A stretch of 64,000 bases of DNA from Panacagrimonas sp041603235 (GCA_041603235.1 JBFIES010000003.1:62001-126000), one strand, 5' to 3'; positions 24,992 through 34,515 are shown, counted from the first letter of the stretch. The notes: generated by a model not told the origin, from the sequence alone. A program made the numbers and translations.

Positions 24992-25349
24992 GTGTGCAAG
25001 TGACGGGCACGGACCTTGCGGGAGAGTCGTAGAAGACGCTGGCCGGCACCATAAACCGTGATCTGGCGCACACGCTTGTCAGGCACGAGGTATGTTTGAT
25101 CAGGTGTTCCCGAAATACTGCGCGTAATGAGTCAGGGTCAGATACAAAGTCGTGGGGTGTAGTTTCAGAATGCCTGATTACAACAAAAATCAAAAAATAC
25201 AGCAGATTACATGACGATTCTTTTATCAGATGTCGGGCGTCCTCAGGGCATGGCCTTCGCCGTTTCACGCCATTGCCTGGCGCGCAGCGTGAAGACGGAA
25301 CTGGCCAATCCTGCTTTCGGGCTGTGTGTTGCGTCAGCTCGTGCCTGAT
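24992..25349. other. Non-coding gap with AT-rich patch before hpnI
   Basis: These 358 bases hold no gene I can support. The short open frames here have no recognisable product. A markedly AT-rich patch at about 25165-25230 contains runs such as CAAAAATCAAAAAATAC and could hold the hpnI promoter. The left part, read on the minus strand, might be a decayed coding remnant, but nothing identifies it. Confidence 0.4.
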
Positions 25350-26480
25350 ATGGGATTCTCAATGACATTGGTCGGCGCACTTGCCATTGCAACGTTTGTC
25401 TACGTCCTGGCAGCAACCTTGAGCACGGCGCTGCGGCGGCCACGCCCGGCGGCCCATTTTGATGAGACAGGTCCAGCCATATCACTGCTCAAGCCCCTGC
25501 ACGGGGCAGAGCCCAACCTGTATCGGAACCTGCGCAGTTTTTGCACGCAGCGCTATCCGGATTATCAGATTCTATTCGGCGTGCAGCATCCGGATGATCC
25601 GGCGGTGCAGGTCGCGGAGCGCTTGCGTGATGAATTCCCGCTGCTGGATATTCAAATAGTGGTGGATGTGCGTCACTACGGCATCAATCCCAAGGTCAAT
25701 AACCTGATCAATCTGAGGCAACGCGCACGTCACCCTTATCTGGTGATCTCAGACAGTGACATTGAAGTCTCCCCCGACTATCTCGCCAATGTGACGGCGC
25801 CTCTCCAGCATGCCGAAACCGGTGTCGTCACCTGTCTGTATCACGCCAAGGCCAACAATGGCCTGTGGTCACGGCTGGGTCGCCTGTTCGTCAATGACTG
25901 GTTTGCCCCCTCCGTCCGTTTGTCACTGGCACTGGGCCTGCAGGAATACTGTGCGGGTGCGAGTATCGCCATCCGCGCCGAAGTGCTGGACCGGCTTGGC
26001 GGCTTTGCGGCCGTCAAGGATCAATTGGCCGATGATTTCTGGATTGGCAAGCTGTGCCGCTCCGCAGGGCTCACCACGGTCGTGTGTGAGCAAAGCGTCA
26101 CTACCGATGTGCATCTGGGCAGCTTCGTCGAAATGTGGCACCAGGAAGTGCGCTGGATGCGTACGACACGCTCCCTGACGCCCATCTGTTTTTCTTTCAT
26201 GTTCGTCACCATGACGACGCCATTGGCGCTGCTCCTGTTGTTCATGACACCGAGCCTGATGTGCCATGTCATTGCCGCAACCGCCTTGTTCATGCGACTG
26301 GTCTTGCACCTGCGCCAGAATTCCTTTCGCCCGCTTGATGTTGCGCTGATACCGCTGCGTGACAGTCTGTTGCTTGCGGAATGGTGCGTGGCCTTGTTGG
26401 GTGGCTCGGTGATCTGGCGTGGCCAGAAGCTGCGGATTGAGGGAGGCGGGTCGGACAAGCTCAGCTTGCCCACGCCATGA
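25350..26480 (+). CDS. hpnI: Hopanoid-associated glycosyltransferase HpnI
   Basis: This 376-residue family-2 glycosyltransferase of ceramide-glucosyltransferase type is expected to add N-acetylglucosamine to bacteriohopanetetrol at the inner membrane. The start chosen is ATG 25350; a GTG at 25326 is in frame. It has an N-terminal membrane helix (LVGALAIATFVYVLAATLS) and the catalytic blocks ISLLKPLHGAEPNLYRNL, DSDIEVSPDYL, a later Asp-containing block (LADDFWIGKLC) and HQEVRWMRTTR (the QxxRW-like motif). Two or three C-terminal helices follow. It overlaps hpnJ by four bases (ATGA). The identity rests on fold plus the hpnJ-hpnK neighbours. Confidence 0.88.
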   Translation: MGFSMTLVGALAIATFVYVLAATLSTALRRPRPAAHFDETGPAISLLKPLHGAEPNLYRNLRSFCTQRYPDYQILFGVQHPDDPAVQVAERLRDEFPLLDIQIVVDVRHYGINPKVNNLINLRQRARHPYLVISDSDIEVSPDYLANVTAPLQHAETGVVTCLYHAKANNGLWSRLGRLFVNDWFAPSVRLSLALGLQEYCAGASIAIRAEVLDRLGGFAAVKDQLADDFWIGKLCRSAGLTTVVCEQSVTTDVHLGSFVEMWHQEVRWMRTTRSLTPICFSFMFVTMTTPLALLLLFMTPSLMCHVIAATALFMRLVLHLRQNSFRPLDVALIPLRDSLLLAEWCVALLGGSVIWRGQKLRIEGGGSDKLSLPTP

Positions 26481-27910
26481 GCAAACCGCGACGAACCCTT
26501 TTTCTGCAGGCCCCTTCTTTTGACGGTTTTGACGGCGGCGCAGGCTCGCGATACCAGGCTCGGCGCGAAGTAAAGTCATTCTGGTACCCCACATGGCTCG
26601 CCCAGCCCGCGGCCATGGTTGAGGGAAGCCGGGTTCTGGATGCCCCGGCCGAAGAGATGAGCGTCACTGACGCGCTGGAAATCGCACAACAGTACGAGCT
26701 GGTCATCATTCATACGAGCACGCCGTCTTACGCAACAGACAGCCGGTTCTGTGATCTGCTCAAGGCACGTGATGCCAGCATCTGCATTGGCATGGTCGGC
26801 GCAAAGACCATGGTTGACCCCGAACTCTCGCTGCTGTCTGCGCCATCGGTGGATTTTGTGGCGCGCGAAGAGTTTGATTACACCTGCAAGGAAATTGCAG
26901 AAGGCGCTGATCTGGCGTGTGTTGACGGCATCAGCATCCGCAATAGCGAAGGTGGCATCACGCACAATCGGCCACGGGCGATGATTGATGACATGGACGC
27001 GCTGCCGTTCGTGGCGCCGGTCTACCAGCGTGATCTGAAGATCAAGAATTACTTCATCGGGTATCTCAAGCACCCGTATGTGAGTCTCTACACCGGGCGG
27101 GGTTGCCGCTCTAAATGCACGTTCTGCCTGTGGCCACAGACCGTAGGTGGCCATCGCTATCGCGTCCGCTCGCCTGAAAACGTGATCGAAGAAGTCCGCT
27201 GGATTCGGGACAACATGCCTGAAGTGCGGGAAATCATGTTTGATGACGACACCTTTACCGACGGTCTGGAAAGGGTAGAGGCCATCGCCCGGGGCATGGG
27301 TGAATTGGGTGTGACCTGGAGCTGTAATGCCAAGGCCAATGTCCCCTACAAGACGCTCAAGGTGATGAAGGAAAACGGACTGCGCCTTCTGCTGGTGGGC
27401 TATGAATCCGGTGACGACCAGATTCTTCACAACATCAAGAAGGGCCTGCGCGTCGATATCGCACGCCGTTTTACGCAGGATTGTCGAAAACTGGGCATCG
27501 TCATTCACGGGACTTTCATTCTCGGACTGCCCGGCGAGACGCGGCAGACCATCGAGAAAACCATTGAGTTCGCCAAGTCCATCAATCCCCACACCATTCA
27601 GGTCTCGCTGGCCGCGCCTTACCCGGGTACCCGCCTGTACCAGCAGGCCATGGACAATGGCTGGCTGAATAGCGCCGATGCAGATGCGCTTGTCGATACA
27701 GATGGAGTGCAACTCGCGGCGCTGAGCTATCCCGATTTGCCCAAGGAAGAAATTTTTCACAACATGGAAAAATTCTATCGGCGCTTTTACTTCCGGCCGA
27801 GCAAGATCTGGGAGATCGTCAGGGAAATGCTGGGCAGCTGGGAAATGACGAAACGACGATTACGCGAAGGCGTCGAGTTCATGCAGTTTCTGCGTGCGCA
27901 CGAGCGTTAG
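26477..27910 (+). CDS. hpnJ: Hopanoid-associated radical SAM protein HpnJ
   Basis: This is a 477-residue B12-binding-type radical SAM enzyme. The N-terminal region (about 1-150) has a B12-binding-like Rossmann pattern (ELVIIHTSTPSYATD, CIGMVGAKTMVDPE). The SAM-cluster cysteines are Cys210, Cys214 and Cys217 in GRGCRSKCTFCLW, followed by the barrel motifs EIMFDDDTFT, LLLVGYESGDDQIL and HGTFILGLPGET. In Burkholderia, HpnJ is needed to form the cyclitol-ether head group of hopanoids from the glucosaminyl precursor. Gene order with hpnI and hpnK supports the same role here. Confidence 0.92.
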   Translation: MSKPRRTLFLQAPSFDGFDGGAGSRYQARREVKSFWYPTWLAQPAAMVEGSRVLDAPAEEMSVTDALEIAQQYELVIIHTSTPSYATDSRFCDLLKARDASICIGMVGAKTMVDPELSLLSAPSVDFVAREEFDYTCKEIAEGADLACVDGISIRNSEGGITHNRPRAMIDDMDALPFVAPVYQRDLKIKNYFIGYLKHPYVSLYTGRGCRSKCTFCLWPQTVGGHRYRVRSPENVIEEVRWIRDNMPEVREIMFDDDTFTDGLERVEAIARGMGELGVTWSCNAKANVPYKTLKVMKENGLRLLLVGYESGDDQILHNIKKGLRVDIARRFTQDCRKLGIVIHGTFILGLPGETRQTIEKTIEFAKSINPHTIQVSLAAPYPGTRLYQQAMDNGWLNSADADALVDTDGVQLAALSYPDLPKEEIFHNMEKFYRRFYFRPSKIWEIVREMLGSWEMTKRRLREGVEFMQFLRAHER

Positions 27911-27940
27911 GCGCATCAGCCAGACGGGCGGCGTAGGGGG

Positions 27941-28777
27941 ATGAAACAGGCCATGGGCCTGATCGTGACGGCAGACGACTTTGGCCTTCATCCGGCAATC
28001 AATGAGGCGGTAGAGATTGCGCATCGGCAGGGCATTCTGAGTGCTGCCAGCCTGATGGTGGGTGCGCCGCATTTTGACCACGCGGTGCAGGTCGCGCGGC
28101 GAAATCCAGAACTGCGTGTCGGGCTGCACCTGGTGCTGGCAGACGGGTACAGCGTTCTGCCACACAGCGTCATTCCCGATCTGGTAGATGCCTCAGGCAG
28201 TTTTCCGGCAGACGCGATGGTTCGGGACGGCTTCCGGTTTTTCTTCATGCCGTCGGTGCGCAAACAGCTCGCCGCCGAGATTCGCGCTCAGTTTGAGGCC
28301 TTTGAGGCAAGCGGCCTGCATCTGGACCACGCCAATGCGCACAAGCACTTCCACCTTCATCCGACCATTCTGAGTCTGATGCTGGGCATTGGCGCCGAGT
28401 TCGGTTTGCATGCTGTTCGTGTTCCGGCCGCAGAGGATGCTTCAGTGCTGATCCGTTTCTGGGCAGGTCTGCTGCGGCATCGGTTGCGGGGGGCAGGCAT
28501 GGTATTCAATGATCATCTGGCGGGTCTGAGGCACAGCGGCAAGATGGATGAAAATCAAGTGCTGAACGCATTGACGACGCTCAAGGCTGGCGTTACTGAA
28601 GTTTATCTGCACCCGGCAACCATCTCCGGATCAGAGATCCGCGAAAGCATGGCGGACTATGCCCACGCCAGTGAACTGTCGGCGCTGTGCGCGCCATCTG
28701 TACGCAAGGCATTGCAGGATGCAGAGGTTGAGCTGGGCGGCTACTCAGATATATATCCGGTACGAGAAGAGGCGTGA
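27941..28777 (+). CDS. hpnK: Hopanoid-associated deacetylase HpnK (YdjC family)
   Basis: This 278-residue protein of the YdjC/ChbG carbohydrate deacetylase family is expected to deacetylate the N-acetylglucosaminyl head group made by HpnI. The metal site is visible as Asp-Asp in LIVTADDFGLHPAINEAV, His in VGLHLVLADG and His in LDHANAHKHFHLHP. The terminal HPAT motif (EVYLHPATIS) is also present. The start is ATG 27941, 30 bp after hpnJ. Its stop overlaps the next start (GTGA). Confidence 0.91.
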   Translation: MKQAMGLIVTADDFGLHPAINEAVEIAHRQGILSAASLMVGAPHFDHAVQVARRNPELRVGLHLVLADGYSVLPHSVIPDLVDASGSFPADAMVRDGFRFFFMPSVRKQLAAEIRAQFEAFEASGLHLDHANAHKHFHLHPTILSLMLGIGAEFGLHAVRVPAAEDASVLIRFWAGLLRHRLRGAGMVFNDHLAGLRHSGKMDENQVLNALTTLKAGVTEVYLHPATISGSEIRESMADYAHASELSALCAPSVRKALQDAEVELGGYSDIYPVREEA

Positions 28778-29766
28778 AACGCGTCATTCTGATACTGGGT
28801 CTGGCCGGTCTGCTGCTCATGACAGTGCTGGTGATTCGCAGTGACTGGCCCAAGCTGCTTGAGACCTTGCGTTTGGCGGGCTGGGGACTCTTGCTTATGC
28901 TGCCCCTGCACGCATTGCCCATGGCTTGTGACACAGCTTCCTGGCGTGTCCTGCTGTCGGTCTTGCCTCAATCGCAGAAGCTCAGTGGCAGGTTTCTGTT
29001 CTGGGTCTGTGCTGTCAGAGAGGCGTTCGGGATGTTGCCGGTCACCAGCCTGGCTGGAGACGTGGCCGGTATTCGCCTGGTTGCAGCGCGCACCGGGCAG
29101 GCAACAGCTGTCACTGCGAGTGTAATTACAGAAGCCTTCGTGACCTTGTGCAATCAGTATGTTCTTGTCTGCATCGGGTTGGTGGTGCTGCTGAGTTTGC
29201 ATGGCGCCCTGGACCATCTGGTGGTGCTGGCAAGCAGTCTGATCCTGGCATTGCCGGTTCCCTGGGTTTGCCTGCATCTGCTGCGCAGGAAGCCATTATT
29301 TGCAGGCCTCCAGAATCTGCTCACCAGGGGGGTGGGCGAAAAGATGGCGGCACGCGTCAATGGCGCTGCTCTGGACAGTGCGGTGCAGCGGCAATTCAGC
29401 CAGCCTGCTCGCCTGCTCAAGGCCATGATGTGGCAGCTCACGGGGTACTTGCTGGCGGTGATTGAAACCTGGTGGGTTTTGCACCTTTTCGGCTTTGAAG
29501 AGCATTTCGCAACGGCTCTGGTGCTGGAAGCGGTCGTGCTTATGGTTCGGCAGATTCTGGTGGTGGTGCCGGCGGGTATCGGCGTGCAGGAAGCAGGCTT
29601 GGTCATGGTCGGCAGCTTGGTCGGATTGCCGCCGGAATCGACGCTGGCACTGTCGCTCGCCAAGCGAGCCAGGGAGCTGCTTTATTCAACGCCCGTGCTG
29701 CTGTCCTGGCAGTGGCATAGCTGGCAGAAAATGCGTCGCGCAGAGCCCGGCACTGCTCCGCAGTAG
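28774..29766 (+). CDS. HpnL-like flippase-fold membrane protein
   Basis: This is a 330-residue multi-pass membrane protein of the lysylphosphatidylglycerol-synthase transmembrane-region family (UPF0104-like), which includes HpnL. It has about seven to eight hydrophobic helices. Family landmarks are the conserved LAGDVAGIRLVAARTG loop and the C-terminal VVVPAGIGVQEAGLVMVGSL, which matches the family's 'P.GiGv.E' signature. The start is GTG 28774, overlapping the hpnK stop. Probably helps move or place hopanoids between membranes; this role is inferred from the neighbourhood. Confidence 0.82.
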   Translation: MKRVILILGLAGLLLMTVLVIRSDWPKLLETLRLAGWGLLLMLPLHALPMACDTASWRVLLSVLPQSQKLSGRFLFWVCAVREAFGMLPVTSLAGDVAGIRLVAARTGQATAVTASVITEAFVTLCNQYVLVCIGLVVLLSLHGALDHLVVLASSLILALPVPWVCLHLLRRKPLFAGLQNLLTRGVGEKMAARVNGAALDSAVQRQFSQPARLLKAMMWQLTGYLLAVIETWWVLHLFGFEEHFATALVLEAVVLMVRQILVVVPAGIGVQEAGLVMVGSLVGLPPESTLALSLAKRARELLYSTPVLLSWQWHSWQKMRRAEPGTAPQ

Positions 29767-29779
29767 CGGTGGCCGTATT

Positions 29780-30244
29780 TCAGGAGCCGAGTGGCAGGGC
29801 CGTCTTGTAGCGCACCTGCTTCAAGGCGAAGCTGGATCGAATCTTCTCCACCTCGGGCAGCGGTGAGAGCTGTTCGATAATGAATCGCTCCAGGGCCTCG
29901 ATGTCAGGTACCGCGACCCGGATCAGATAATCAGCATCGCCTGTCATCAGGTAGCACTCCATGACTTCTTCGTGCTCACACACACGCGATTCAAATGCCT
30001 GCAGAGAAGGGCGGCTCTGGTCCTTCAGGCTGATGAAGATGAAAACATTGAGTTGCAGGCCCAGTTGGGCCGGGTCGAGCAGAGCAACGTACTGACGGAT
30101 CAGTCCGCGCCCTTCCAGCGACTTCACGCGGGCCAGGCAGGGCGAAGGCGACAGGTGTACCCGTCGCGCCAATTCCACATTGGACAGGCTGGCATCAGCC
30201 TGCAGTTCAGCCAGAATTCGCAGATCAGTGGCGTCTAGGTTCAT
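29780..30244 (-). CDS. Lrp/AsnC-family transcriptional regulator
   Basis: This is a 154-residue regulator. ATG 30244 is chosen because MNLDATDLRILAELQADASL is the standard family N-terminus; the long open frame upstream to 31036 runs antisense to aceE and is spurious. A helix-turn-helix (LSNVELARRVHLSPSPCLAR) is followed by a RAM ligand-binding domain (VFIFISLKDQ, VMECYLMTGDADYLIRV). It is divergent from the E1/E2 genes with an 81-bp gap, so it probably controls them in response to an amino or keto acid. Confidence 0.93.
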   Translation of the reverse strand: MNLDATDLRILAELQADASLSNVELARRVHLSPSPCLARVKSLEGRGLIRQYVALLDPAQLGLQLNVFIFISLKDQSRPSLQAFESRVCEHEEVMECYLMTGDADYLIRVAVPDIEALERFIIEQLSPLPEVEKIRSSFALKQVRYKTALPLGS

Positions 30245-30325
30245 TGTGCTTTGAAGAGGGCAATATGCCGCAGTATATGCCGATAAACGTCCTAATAGTT
30301 TGATAAATGGGGGGCAAATGCTCCG
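30245..30325. promoter_or_regulatory. Divergent lrp/E1 control region with direct repeats
   Basis: The gap contains two direct copies of ATATGCCG (30263-30270 and 30275-30282) spaced 12 bp start to start, and two GATAAA copies (30282-30287 and 30302-30307). Closely spaced repeats would suit cooperative binding by the adjacent Lrp-type protein. No strong -35/-10 pair is obvious. Confidence 0.4.
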
Positions 30326-33058
30326 ATGGCCAACGTAGGATTCTCGACTCCAACTGAGCCTGCCCACGCCGTGAACATGTCCCCATCCCCGATCGACACC
30401 GACGCCGCCATCGAGAATCAGGAATGGCGCGATGCCCTGAATTCCATGCTCGTCGAATCCGGTCCTGAGCGAGTTCAGGAGATTCTGGACATGCTCTCGC
30501 GGATCGCGCGGAACCCCAGGATTGGCTGGCAGCCTGAACACGGCACGCCTTACGTGAACTCGGTTCCGGTGGAGCAACAACCGCCGTTTCCCGGCGACCT
30601 GGCTATAGAGGAGCGGCTTGCATCCATCATGCGGTGGAATGCGCTGGCCATGGTGGCCAGGGCAAATGCGGCATATGGCGAGTTGGGCGGTCATATCGCC
30701 AGCTATGCGAGCGCCGCTGATCTGTTTGAAGTTGGTTTCAATCACTTCTTTCGCGCGCGCACGGATGATTTTGGCGGCGATGTTGTTTTCTATCAGCCCC
30801 ACTCGGCGCCCGGGGTCTATGCACGCGCCTTTCTGGAAGGTCGTCTGAGTGAGGAAGAACTTGCCCATTATCGGCAGGAGATCACGGCGTCCCGAAAAGG
30901 CGGGCGAGGACTGTCGAGTTATCCGCACCCTTGGCTGATGCCGGACTTCTGGCAATTTCCCACCGGTTCCATGGGCATTGGCCCCATCAGTTCGATCTAT
31001 CAGGCGCGATTCATGCGCTATTTGCAGCACCGTCAATTGCAGAGCACAGATGAACGCCGAGTCTGGGGTGTGTTCGGTGACGGTGAGATGGACGAGCCGG
31101 AGAGCATGTCTGCGCTGACCCTTGCGGCTCGCGAAGGGCTCGATAATCTGGTGTGGGTGGTCAACTGTAATCTGCAGCGGCTCGACGGGCCGGTCCGCGG
31201 TAACGGCCGCATCATTGACGAGCTCGAAGCTCTGTTCAGCGGTGCAGGCTGGAACGTGATCAAGCTGGTCTGGGGTTCAGACTGGGATGGTCTGTTCGCG
31301 CGTGATGCTGAGGGGGCGCTGGCCAAGGCTTTTTCACAAACGGTTGACGGCCAGTTCCAGACGTTTGCGGCCAAGGATGGCCGCTACAACCGGGATCATT
31401 TCTTTGGGCAGAACCCGGAACTCGCAGCATTGGCCCAGGGCCTGACCGATGAGCAGATTGATCGACTCAAGCGCGGTGGCCATGACCTGGTGAAAATTCA
31501 TGCGGCCTACGCAGCGGCCCTGCAGTGCAAGGGCAAGCCCACGGTGATTCTCGCGCAAACCAAGAAGGGCTTTGGCATGGGCGAGGCCGGGCAAGGCAAG
31601 ATGACCACGCACCAGCAGAAAAAACTGGATCGTGATGCCCTGCTGGCGTTTCGTAATCGCTTCAATTTGCCGCTCAGCGATGAGCAGGCAGCCTCTCTGA
31701 GTTTCTTCAAGCCTGAAGAAAACAGCGCCGAAATGCGCTACCTGCATGAACGCAGAAAGACGCTCGGTGGCTATATGCCCAAGCGTAATCCCAGTGCGGC
31801 TGTGCTGTCCGTTCCGGAGATGAGCGCGTATGCGCGCTTCGCGACTGAGGCCGATGGCAAGGAGATGTCGACCACCATGGCTTTCGTGCGCATGCTCGGC
31901 GGCCTGCTGCGCGACAAGGCGCTGGGGCCACGCATCGTGCCCATCGTTGCCGACGAGGCGCGCACCTTCGGAATGGCCAATCTGTTCAAACAGATCGGCA
32001 TCTACTCCAGCAAAGGCCAGACCTATGAGCCCGAAGATATCGGCTCCATCCTGAGTTATCGCGAGGCGCTTGACGGCCAGATCCTGGAGGAAGGCATTTC
32101 TGAGGCCGGCGCGGTGAGTTCATGGGTCGCCGCAGCCACCAGTTACTCGGCGCACGGCCTGGCCATGCTGCCGTTCTACATCTACTACTCAATGTTCGGC
32201 TTCCAGCGCATCGGGGATCTGATCTGGGCCGCAGCCGACCAACGCGCGCGAGGCTTTCTGCTGGGCGCAACAGCCGGCCGCACAACACTCGGCGGAGAAG
32301 GTCTGCAGCATCAGGACGGTCATAGCCACCTCATCGCGGCGACCATTCCCAACTGCCGTGCCTATGACCCGGCGTTTGCCGGCGAGTTTGCAGTGATTCT
32401 GGATCACGGCATGCGCGCCATGCTGGAAAAGCAGGAAGACGTTTTCTACTACGTCACCCTGATGAACGAAAACTACGCACAGCCCTCATTGCCGGAGGGT
32501 GTGAGCGAGGACATCGTCAAAGGGCTTTATCGTTATTCCACTCGATCTGCGGACCAGAAAGATGCAGCTACGGTGCGGCTGATTGGATCAGGCACCATCT
32601 TGATGGAGGTCATTGCCGCTTCCGAGTTGCTCGCATCAGATTGGAATGTCGCGTCCGAAATCTGGAGCGCGACCAGCTTCACTGAACTTGCTCGCGACGC
32701 AAATGAAGTGGAGCGCTGGAATCGCCTGCATCCTGGCCAGGATGCGCGGCGGAGTCATGTCGCACACTGCCTGCCAGAAGGTCCGCCGATCATTGCAGCA
32801 AGCGACTATCTGCGTGCCGTTCCCCAACTGATTGCCGCGCATGTGCCTGCAGATTACACCGTGCTCGGTACCGATGGATTTGGACGCAGTGACACGCGCT
32901 CGGCCCTGCGCAGCTTCTTCGAGATCGATCGATTCCATATCGTGCTGGCCGCGCTGACGGCGCTTGCGCGACAGGGCAAGATCGAACGTTCACTTTGCCA
33001 GCAGGCCATTGACCGCTACGAGATTGCGGCCGATGCCATTGCGCCATGGATGGCCTAG
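30326..33058 (+). CDS. aceE: Homodimeric pyruvate dehydrogenase E1-type protein
   Basis: This is a 910-residue thiamine-diphosphate E1 of the homodimeric AceE family, which decarboxylates pyruvate or a related 2-oxoacid and acetylates the E2 lipoyl group. Matches run over the whole length: RWNALAMVARANAAYGELGG, FNHFFRAR, GVYARAFLEGRL, GLSSYPHPWLMPDFWQFP, the ThDP motif GDGEMDEPES ... NCNLQRLDGPVRGNG, VILAQTKKGFGMG, then VADEARTFGM and QHQDGHSH in the C-terminal half. Length is normal. The divergent Lrp regulator recalls 2-oxobutyrate (MdeB-like) or other specialised E1s, so the substrate is not certain. Confidence 0.93.
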   Translation: MANVGFSTPTEPAHAVNMSPSPIDTDAAIENQEWRDALNSMLVESGPERVQEILDMLSRIARNPRIGWQPEHGTPYVNSVPVEQQPPFPGDLAIEERLASIMRWNALAMVARANAAYGELGGHIASYASAADLFEVGFNHFFRARTDDFGGDVVFYQPHSAPGVYARAFLEGRLSEEELAHYRQEITASRKGGRGLSSYPHPWLMPDFWQFPTGSMGIGPISSIYQARFMRYLQHRQLQSTDERRVWGVFGDGEMDEPESMSALTLAAREGLDNLVWVVNCNLQRLDGPVRGNGRIIDELEALFSGAGWNVIKLVWGSDWDGLFARDAEGALAKAFSQTVDGQFQTFAAKDGRYNRDHFFGQNPELAALAQGLTDEQIDRLKRGGHDLVKIHAAYAAALQCKGKPTVILAQTKKGFGMGEAGQGKMTTHQQKKLDRDALLAFRNRFNLPLSDEQAASLSFFKPEENSAEMRYLHERRKTLGGYMPKRNPSAAVLSVPEMSAYARFATEADGKEMSTTMAFVRMLGGLLRDKALGPRIVPIVADEARTFGMANLFKQIGIYSSKGQTYEPEDIGSILSYREALDGQILEEGISEAGAVSSWVAAATSYSAHGLAMLPFYIYYSMFGFQRIGDLIWAAADQRARGFLLGATAGRTTLGGEGLQHQDGHSHLIAATIPNCRAYDPAFAGEFAVILDHGMRAMLEKQEDVFYYVTLMNENYAQPSLPEGVSEDIVKGLYRYSTRSADQKDAATVRLIGSGTILMEVIAASELLASDWNVASEIWSATSFTELARDANEVERWNRLHPGQDARRSHVAHCLPEGPPIIAASDYLRAVPQLIAAHVPADYTVLGTDGFGRSDTRSALRSFFEIDRFHIVLAALTALARQGKIERSLCQQAIDRYEIAADAIAPWMA

Positions 33059-33060
33059 CC

Positions 33061-34386
33061 ATGAGTACCCCCATCATGGAACTCAAGGTGCCAGACATCG
33101 GAGATGCCGCGGATGTTTCGGTTATCGAGCTTCTGGTGACCGAGGGTGATCGCATCACTCAAGGCCAGATTCTCATTGTTCTGGAAACGGATAAATCCAC
33201 CATGGAAATTCCTGCCGAGCGGGCGGGGATTGTTCGGGCCCTGAAAGTAAAAGTGGGAAGTCAGGTCAACGCCGGTTCCGTGATCGCATCCATTGAACCC
33301 GAGCAGGAGCACGCGCCGGGCGGCAATGAATCCAATGAGCCTGTGGAAGCGCCGGTTGAGCCGGAGGAGGCTTCACCTGACGAGGAGGGCGAGACAGTTA
33401 AAGCCGCAGCCGAGATTGATTCGGCGGCGACGCGGCATCCGGCAGCGCCGTTTGCAGATGCAGGTTCGATGACCCCGCATGCCTCTCCCAGCGTTCGAAA
33501 ATTTGCTCGCGAATTGGGTATTTCGCTGGAGCAGATTCGCGGTACCGGGGCCAGAGGACGCATCGTTGCCGACGATGTTCGCGCCAAGGTTCGGGAGCAG
33601 GCGCGCGCAACCGCGTCGTCTGCTGTGCCGGCACATTCGGCGCAGCCGGCGTGGGGTGGTCTGCCAGAATGGCCGAAGCCGGATTTCTCGAAGTTCGGTG
33701 AGATCGAGCGCAAGGATCTGTCCCGGGTGCGCAAGATCAGCGGAGCGGCTCTGCATCGAAACTGGATCAGTATTCCGCATGTGACCAATCACGAAGATGC
33801 GGACATTACGGAGCTGGAAGCGTTCCGCGTGCAGCTGAACAAGGAGCATGCGCAAACGGGCCAGAAATTCACCTTGCTGGCTTTCATCATCAAGGCCTGT
33901 GTTGCGACGCTGAAGGCGTTTCCAGATTTCAACGCCAGTCTGGATGGCGAGCAGATCATTCTCAAACGCTACTTTCATATCGGTTTCGCCGCCGATACGC
34001 CCAACGGGCTTCTGGTGCCGGTGATCCGCAATGCAGATCAGAAGGGGCTCGCCGAGATCGCGAAGGAGACTGCCGCGCTCGCGGCCAGAGCTCGAGAAGG
34101 AAAGCTGAGTCCGGCCGAAATGTCGGGAGCTAGCTTCTCGGTGTCGTCACTCGGCGGTATTGGGGGTGCTTATTTCACCCCGATCATCAATGCACCGGAG
34201 GTCGCCATTCTGGGGGTGGGCAAGGCGCGTCAACGCGTGGAATGGATGGATGGTCAGGCGCAACCACGCCTGATACTTCCGTTGTCTCTGAGCTGGGATC
34301 ATCGTGTGGTGGACGGTGCGGCGGCAGGACGCTTCAACGCCAGATTGGCCAGTCTGCTCAACGACTATCGAAGGGTGGCGCTGTAG
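33061..34386 (+). CDS. aceF: Dihydrolipoamide acyltransferase (E2)
   Basis: This 441-residue E2 core enzyme starts at ATG 33061, three bases after the E1 stop, because STPIMELKVPDIGD is the usual lipoyl-domain opening. There is one lipoyl domain with Lys45 in LETDKSTMEI, an acidic Ala/Glu linker, and a peripheral-subunit-binding domain (ASPSVRKFARELGISLEQI). The catalytic domain ends with SLSWDHRVVDGAAAGRF, containing the active His and Asp. Having a single lipoyl domain is at the short end for an AceF partner. No E3 gene is adjacent, so a shared E3 elsewhere is presumed. Confidence 0.93.
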   Translation: MSTPIMELKVPDIGDAADVSVIELLVTEGDRITQGQILIVLETDKSTMEIPAERAGIVRALKVKVGSQVNAGSVIASIEPEQEHAPGGNESNEPVEAPVEPEEASPDEEGETVKAAAEIDSAATRHPAAPFADAGSMTPHASPSVRKFARELGISLEQIRGTGARGRIVADDVRAKVREQARATASSAVPAHSAQPAWGGLPEWPKPDFSKFGEIERKDLSRVRKISGAALHRNWISIPHVTNHEDADITELEAFRVQLNKEHAQTGQKFTLLAFIIKACVATLKAFPDFNASLDGEQIILKRYFHIGFAADTPNGLLVPVIRNADQKGLAEIAKETAALAARAREGKLSPAEMSGASFSVSSLGGIGGAYFTPIINAPEVAILGVGKARQRVEWMDGQAQPRLILPLSLSWDHRVVDGAAAGRFNARLASLLNDYRRVAL

Positions 34387-34515
34387 GGCTAAAGGGCTGC
34401 GCTGCAGGGTGGGGCATGCCCGCATGGTCAAGGGGGCAGCCCTCATCAATAATCGAATGTGGTATCCGCGGAGTGCCAATGTCGGCCTTAGAACAGCGGA
34501 TCAGCAGGAGGAGAA

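Noticed and set aside
26576..27760. 394-codon frame antisense to hpnJ
   Set aside because: Shadow of a conserved radical SAM gene; no independent evidence.
30245..31036. Long N-terminal extension of the Lrp-type frame
   Set aside because: It runs antisense to the well-conserved 5' part of aceE, and the Lrp family start is at 30244.
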